Source: Hippopus hippopus (taxonomy: Eukaryota; Mollusca; Bivalvia; Cardiida; Cardiidae). From it: a DNA stretch of 64,000 nucleotides. The translations under genes and the position numbers were made by a program. The stretch spans positions 434,001 to 498,000 of the forward strand of contig OX328109.1 in NCBI GenBank assembly GCA_946811185.2, in the 5' to 3' direction. Under the pieces are notes generated by a model that saw nothing but the letters and a program-made list of their open reading frames with translations, was not told the origin of the DNA and did no database searches. Each line of letters begins with the position of its first letter. Within the stretch, counting starts at the first letter, position 1. Shown piece after piece: positions 56,201-59,200 of the stretch.

Positions 56201-59200
56201 GATAGGTGCAATGGTAGCAGTGGAATGACTGAAATAATGTTGAAAACAGCATTAAACAACCAATCAATCAATCAATCAATCAATAACCAAAAATGAAATT
56301 TATAACCATTTCAGTGAGGAAGCACAAGAGACAGTCACCCTTCTGGAGGAAAATGTTAAAGACCTTGAAGTAGAGAGAGATGACCTCAAAATGAAGTTGA
56401 AGCAGAGTTCTGAAGCCACTGATCTTCTGAAAGAACTGGAAATAGAGAGAGACAGTCTAAAGTCACAGCTAGAAACCAGTCTGGAGGCTAGACAGGAACA
56501 GGGAAAAGTATGTCAAGATGATTTTGTTGGCAGTTGTAAATACAAGATTAAATCTTTAACTAAATGGATTGAAATAGTTATTAGTGTACCCCATATGACC
56601 TTTGATGTTGATTTAAAACTTCAATCACTAAAACTTCATTAATAAATTCATTCTTTAACTCCTTACCATTAACAAAATTTTAGGCGTGTCCTGATTGAAA
56701 GCATTTGCAAGCGAAAAATACACTATTGCTCAGTAGATGAGATTTTCTCTGATAAAGGTAGAAAACAATATGGAAAAGGTGAAAATACTAGGCAATGAAA
56801 ATTCAATCTAGGTTTTCTAAGACCCAGGGAGGAACTTTATTGATTGTGAGTCACAAAGGTCAAAGGTGATTCTTATATATAAATTCTCTTCTATATCTGA
56901 AGTTGAAAAAAAAAAACAATTTTCGTAATTATTTATCAAGACTTTGGACTTGTCTTAGTCAAAAGCTTTTCCAGACAACAATTTAAATGGAAATAGTCTT
57001 CGAAAGATTTGAAAGCATTGTGGGAAAAGGAGAAAATGCTGGTTACTAATGTTTTCTTCTTTTCACACAGTGTTTTCAAGAGTATTCTTCCTCAGAGTTG
57101 TTAAAACTAGGGATTGTGTTGTAAAGAGTTACTATTCAGTCAGCTTTGTTTTTATGGTGTTTAACTCTTTACCAAACAATCCGGACTTTTAACAACCCTG
57201 AGAAAGAAGCCTTTTGAAAACATTGTGGGAAAAGGAGAAAATGCTGGTAACCAGCATTTTCTCCTTTTCCCACAATGTTTTCTACCCTTCCCAAACCAAA
57301 TTTCAATTTTTCAGTCACATTTATTTTGTCATCTGCAAATGCTTTGAATTTGGACCGGTCTATAATTTTCTCGTGTGGTTAAGAGTTAATGCCATGTACA
57401 ATCTTATTTCAGTTATATGGCAGCAACTACAGCACCTAACTGTGCTTTCCTAAAGTTTTTTTTACTGTTATTCAGCACAATATTCTTCTGAAGCCACTGG
57501 CTGCTTTGCCACACAACAGACAACATAACAATGATCGGAATATGGGAGGGGAATGAATCCTATTGAAATGACTTCTATCAGTCCTCGGAAAATAATTGGC
57601 TGAGCTGGGCATTTGAACCTGGTCTTAAGACCTGTATGCTACTAACTGTGCTACTGTACGTAGCTTCAGTCAGCTATTCATTTATCCAGCTGATCCAGAG
57701 ACTCTGTTTTGTTTACAGGGGTCCCGCGTGGCTCAGTGGTAAAGTGTAGGACTGGTGATCTTGAGATTGGATTTTTCATGGGAGTGTCCTTGGGCAAGAC
57801 ACTTCAGAACCCTAGCCTAGTACTGGTGAAACCCAGAAAATGCACAAGTATGTGAGCTGTCGCTGTGATATGACTGAAATAATGTTGAAAGCTTTGTAAA
57901 ACACCATTCAATCAATGAATCAATCAGTCTGTTTTGTTTACAAATCTCACACATGGGGGAGCATCTTTAAGCTTTACTGGTATTCATGGTTCTGGTTCCT
58001 ACAATGGATCAACCCTTTACCAAACAACAAATTTTTGGAGTGGACCAAATTCAAAGCATCTGCAGACAACAAATTAAATCTTGTTAATATGATGATTTCT
58101 GACTTTGATAGGGTAGAAAATATCGTGGGAACAGGAGAAAATGCTGGTTACCAGCATTTTCTCCTTTTCCCACAATGTTTACTATAGGCTTCTTTCTCAG
58201 GGTCGTTAAAAGTCGGGATTGTGTGGTAAAGAGTTAAACAGAAAAATTGTGTTGAAAATACTAATGTCTTTCTCCAAACAATTGTTCTGTTTTGAATGGA
58301 ACTTCATAGTGAATTAGGGATATTGTACAGTTAGTTATCTGCATTTTTGTGATTTCAGTTAATGGAGCTTAACAAGACACTCAACAGTGAAATAGAAGCT
58401 TTACATCAAAGGTGAGAAAGTCTGTCAGTCTATAGAGTGTTAAATGTTAACTCTTTACCATACAATATTTGAGACTGGTCCAAATTGAAAACATGTGCAC
58501 ACAATTTACTAATTGTGGCTCAAATGATTAAATCTGTTTCTGAATGGTTAGAAAACATTGTGGAAATAGGAGCAAATGCTGATAACCACCATTTTCACCT
58601 TTTCCCACCATGTTTTCAAAGGTATAATCTCCCAGGGTTGTTAAAATTCGGGATTGTGTGGGTATAGGTTAATCTGTTACCCATACACGGTATTTTCAGA
58701 TATAGAAGTAACTAGCACAAAGTAATTTTTTACTTAACTTTAATGGTCTTGATGATGAAAGTTCGTGAAAACATTGTGGGAAAAAAAAGAAAATGGTGGT
58801 AACCAGCATGTTCTCTTTTTTCCCGATTTGCCTTCTACCTTTTCAAGGACAAAATGTTATAATGATATAACCTGTGTGCTGAATACCTTCAGATTGGTTT
58901 GCAGTTTGATTTAATACAATATTTGCTGCAATATACCTTCACAATTTGATTTGTCAAAAAGTTCAGCTATAATATTCAACTGTTATTTATAAAATGTAAT
59001 TCTTGAAAATCGGCCAGATCATTTCTTTAATTCCATTTGCTTTATGTAAGATTTGGCACTTTTAAAAGTGAAGTTTTTGTGTTTCTGCCCGCCTGGGTAG
59101 CTCAGTGGTTAGTGTATCAGACCCATGACTTGGTGGCAGTGAGTTCAATACCCGGTTGAGGCAAACTTTCTTTTTGGCGATTTTTTGCCTCTCACCTCTG

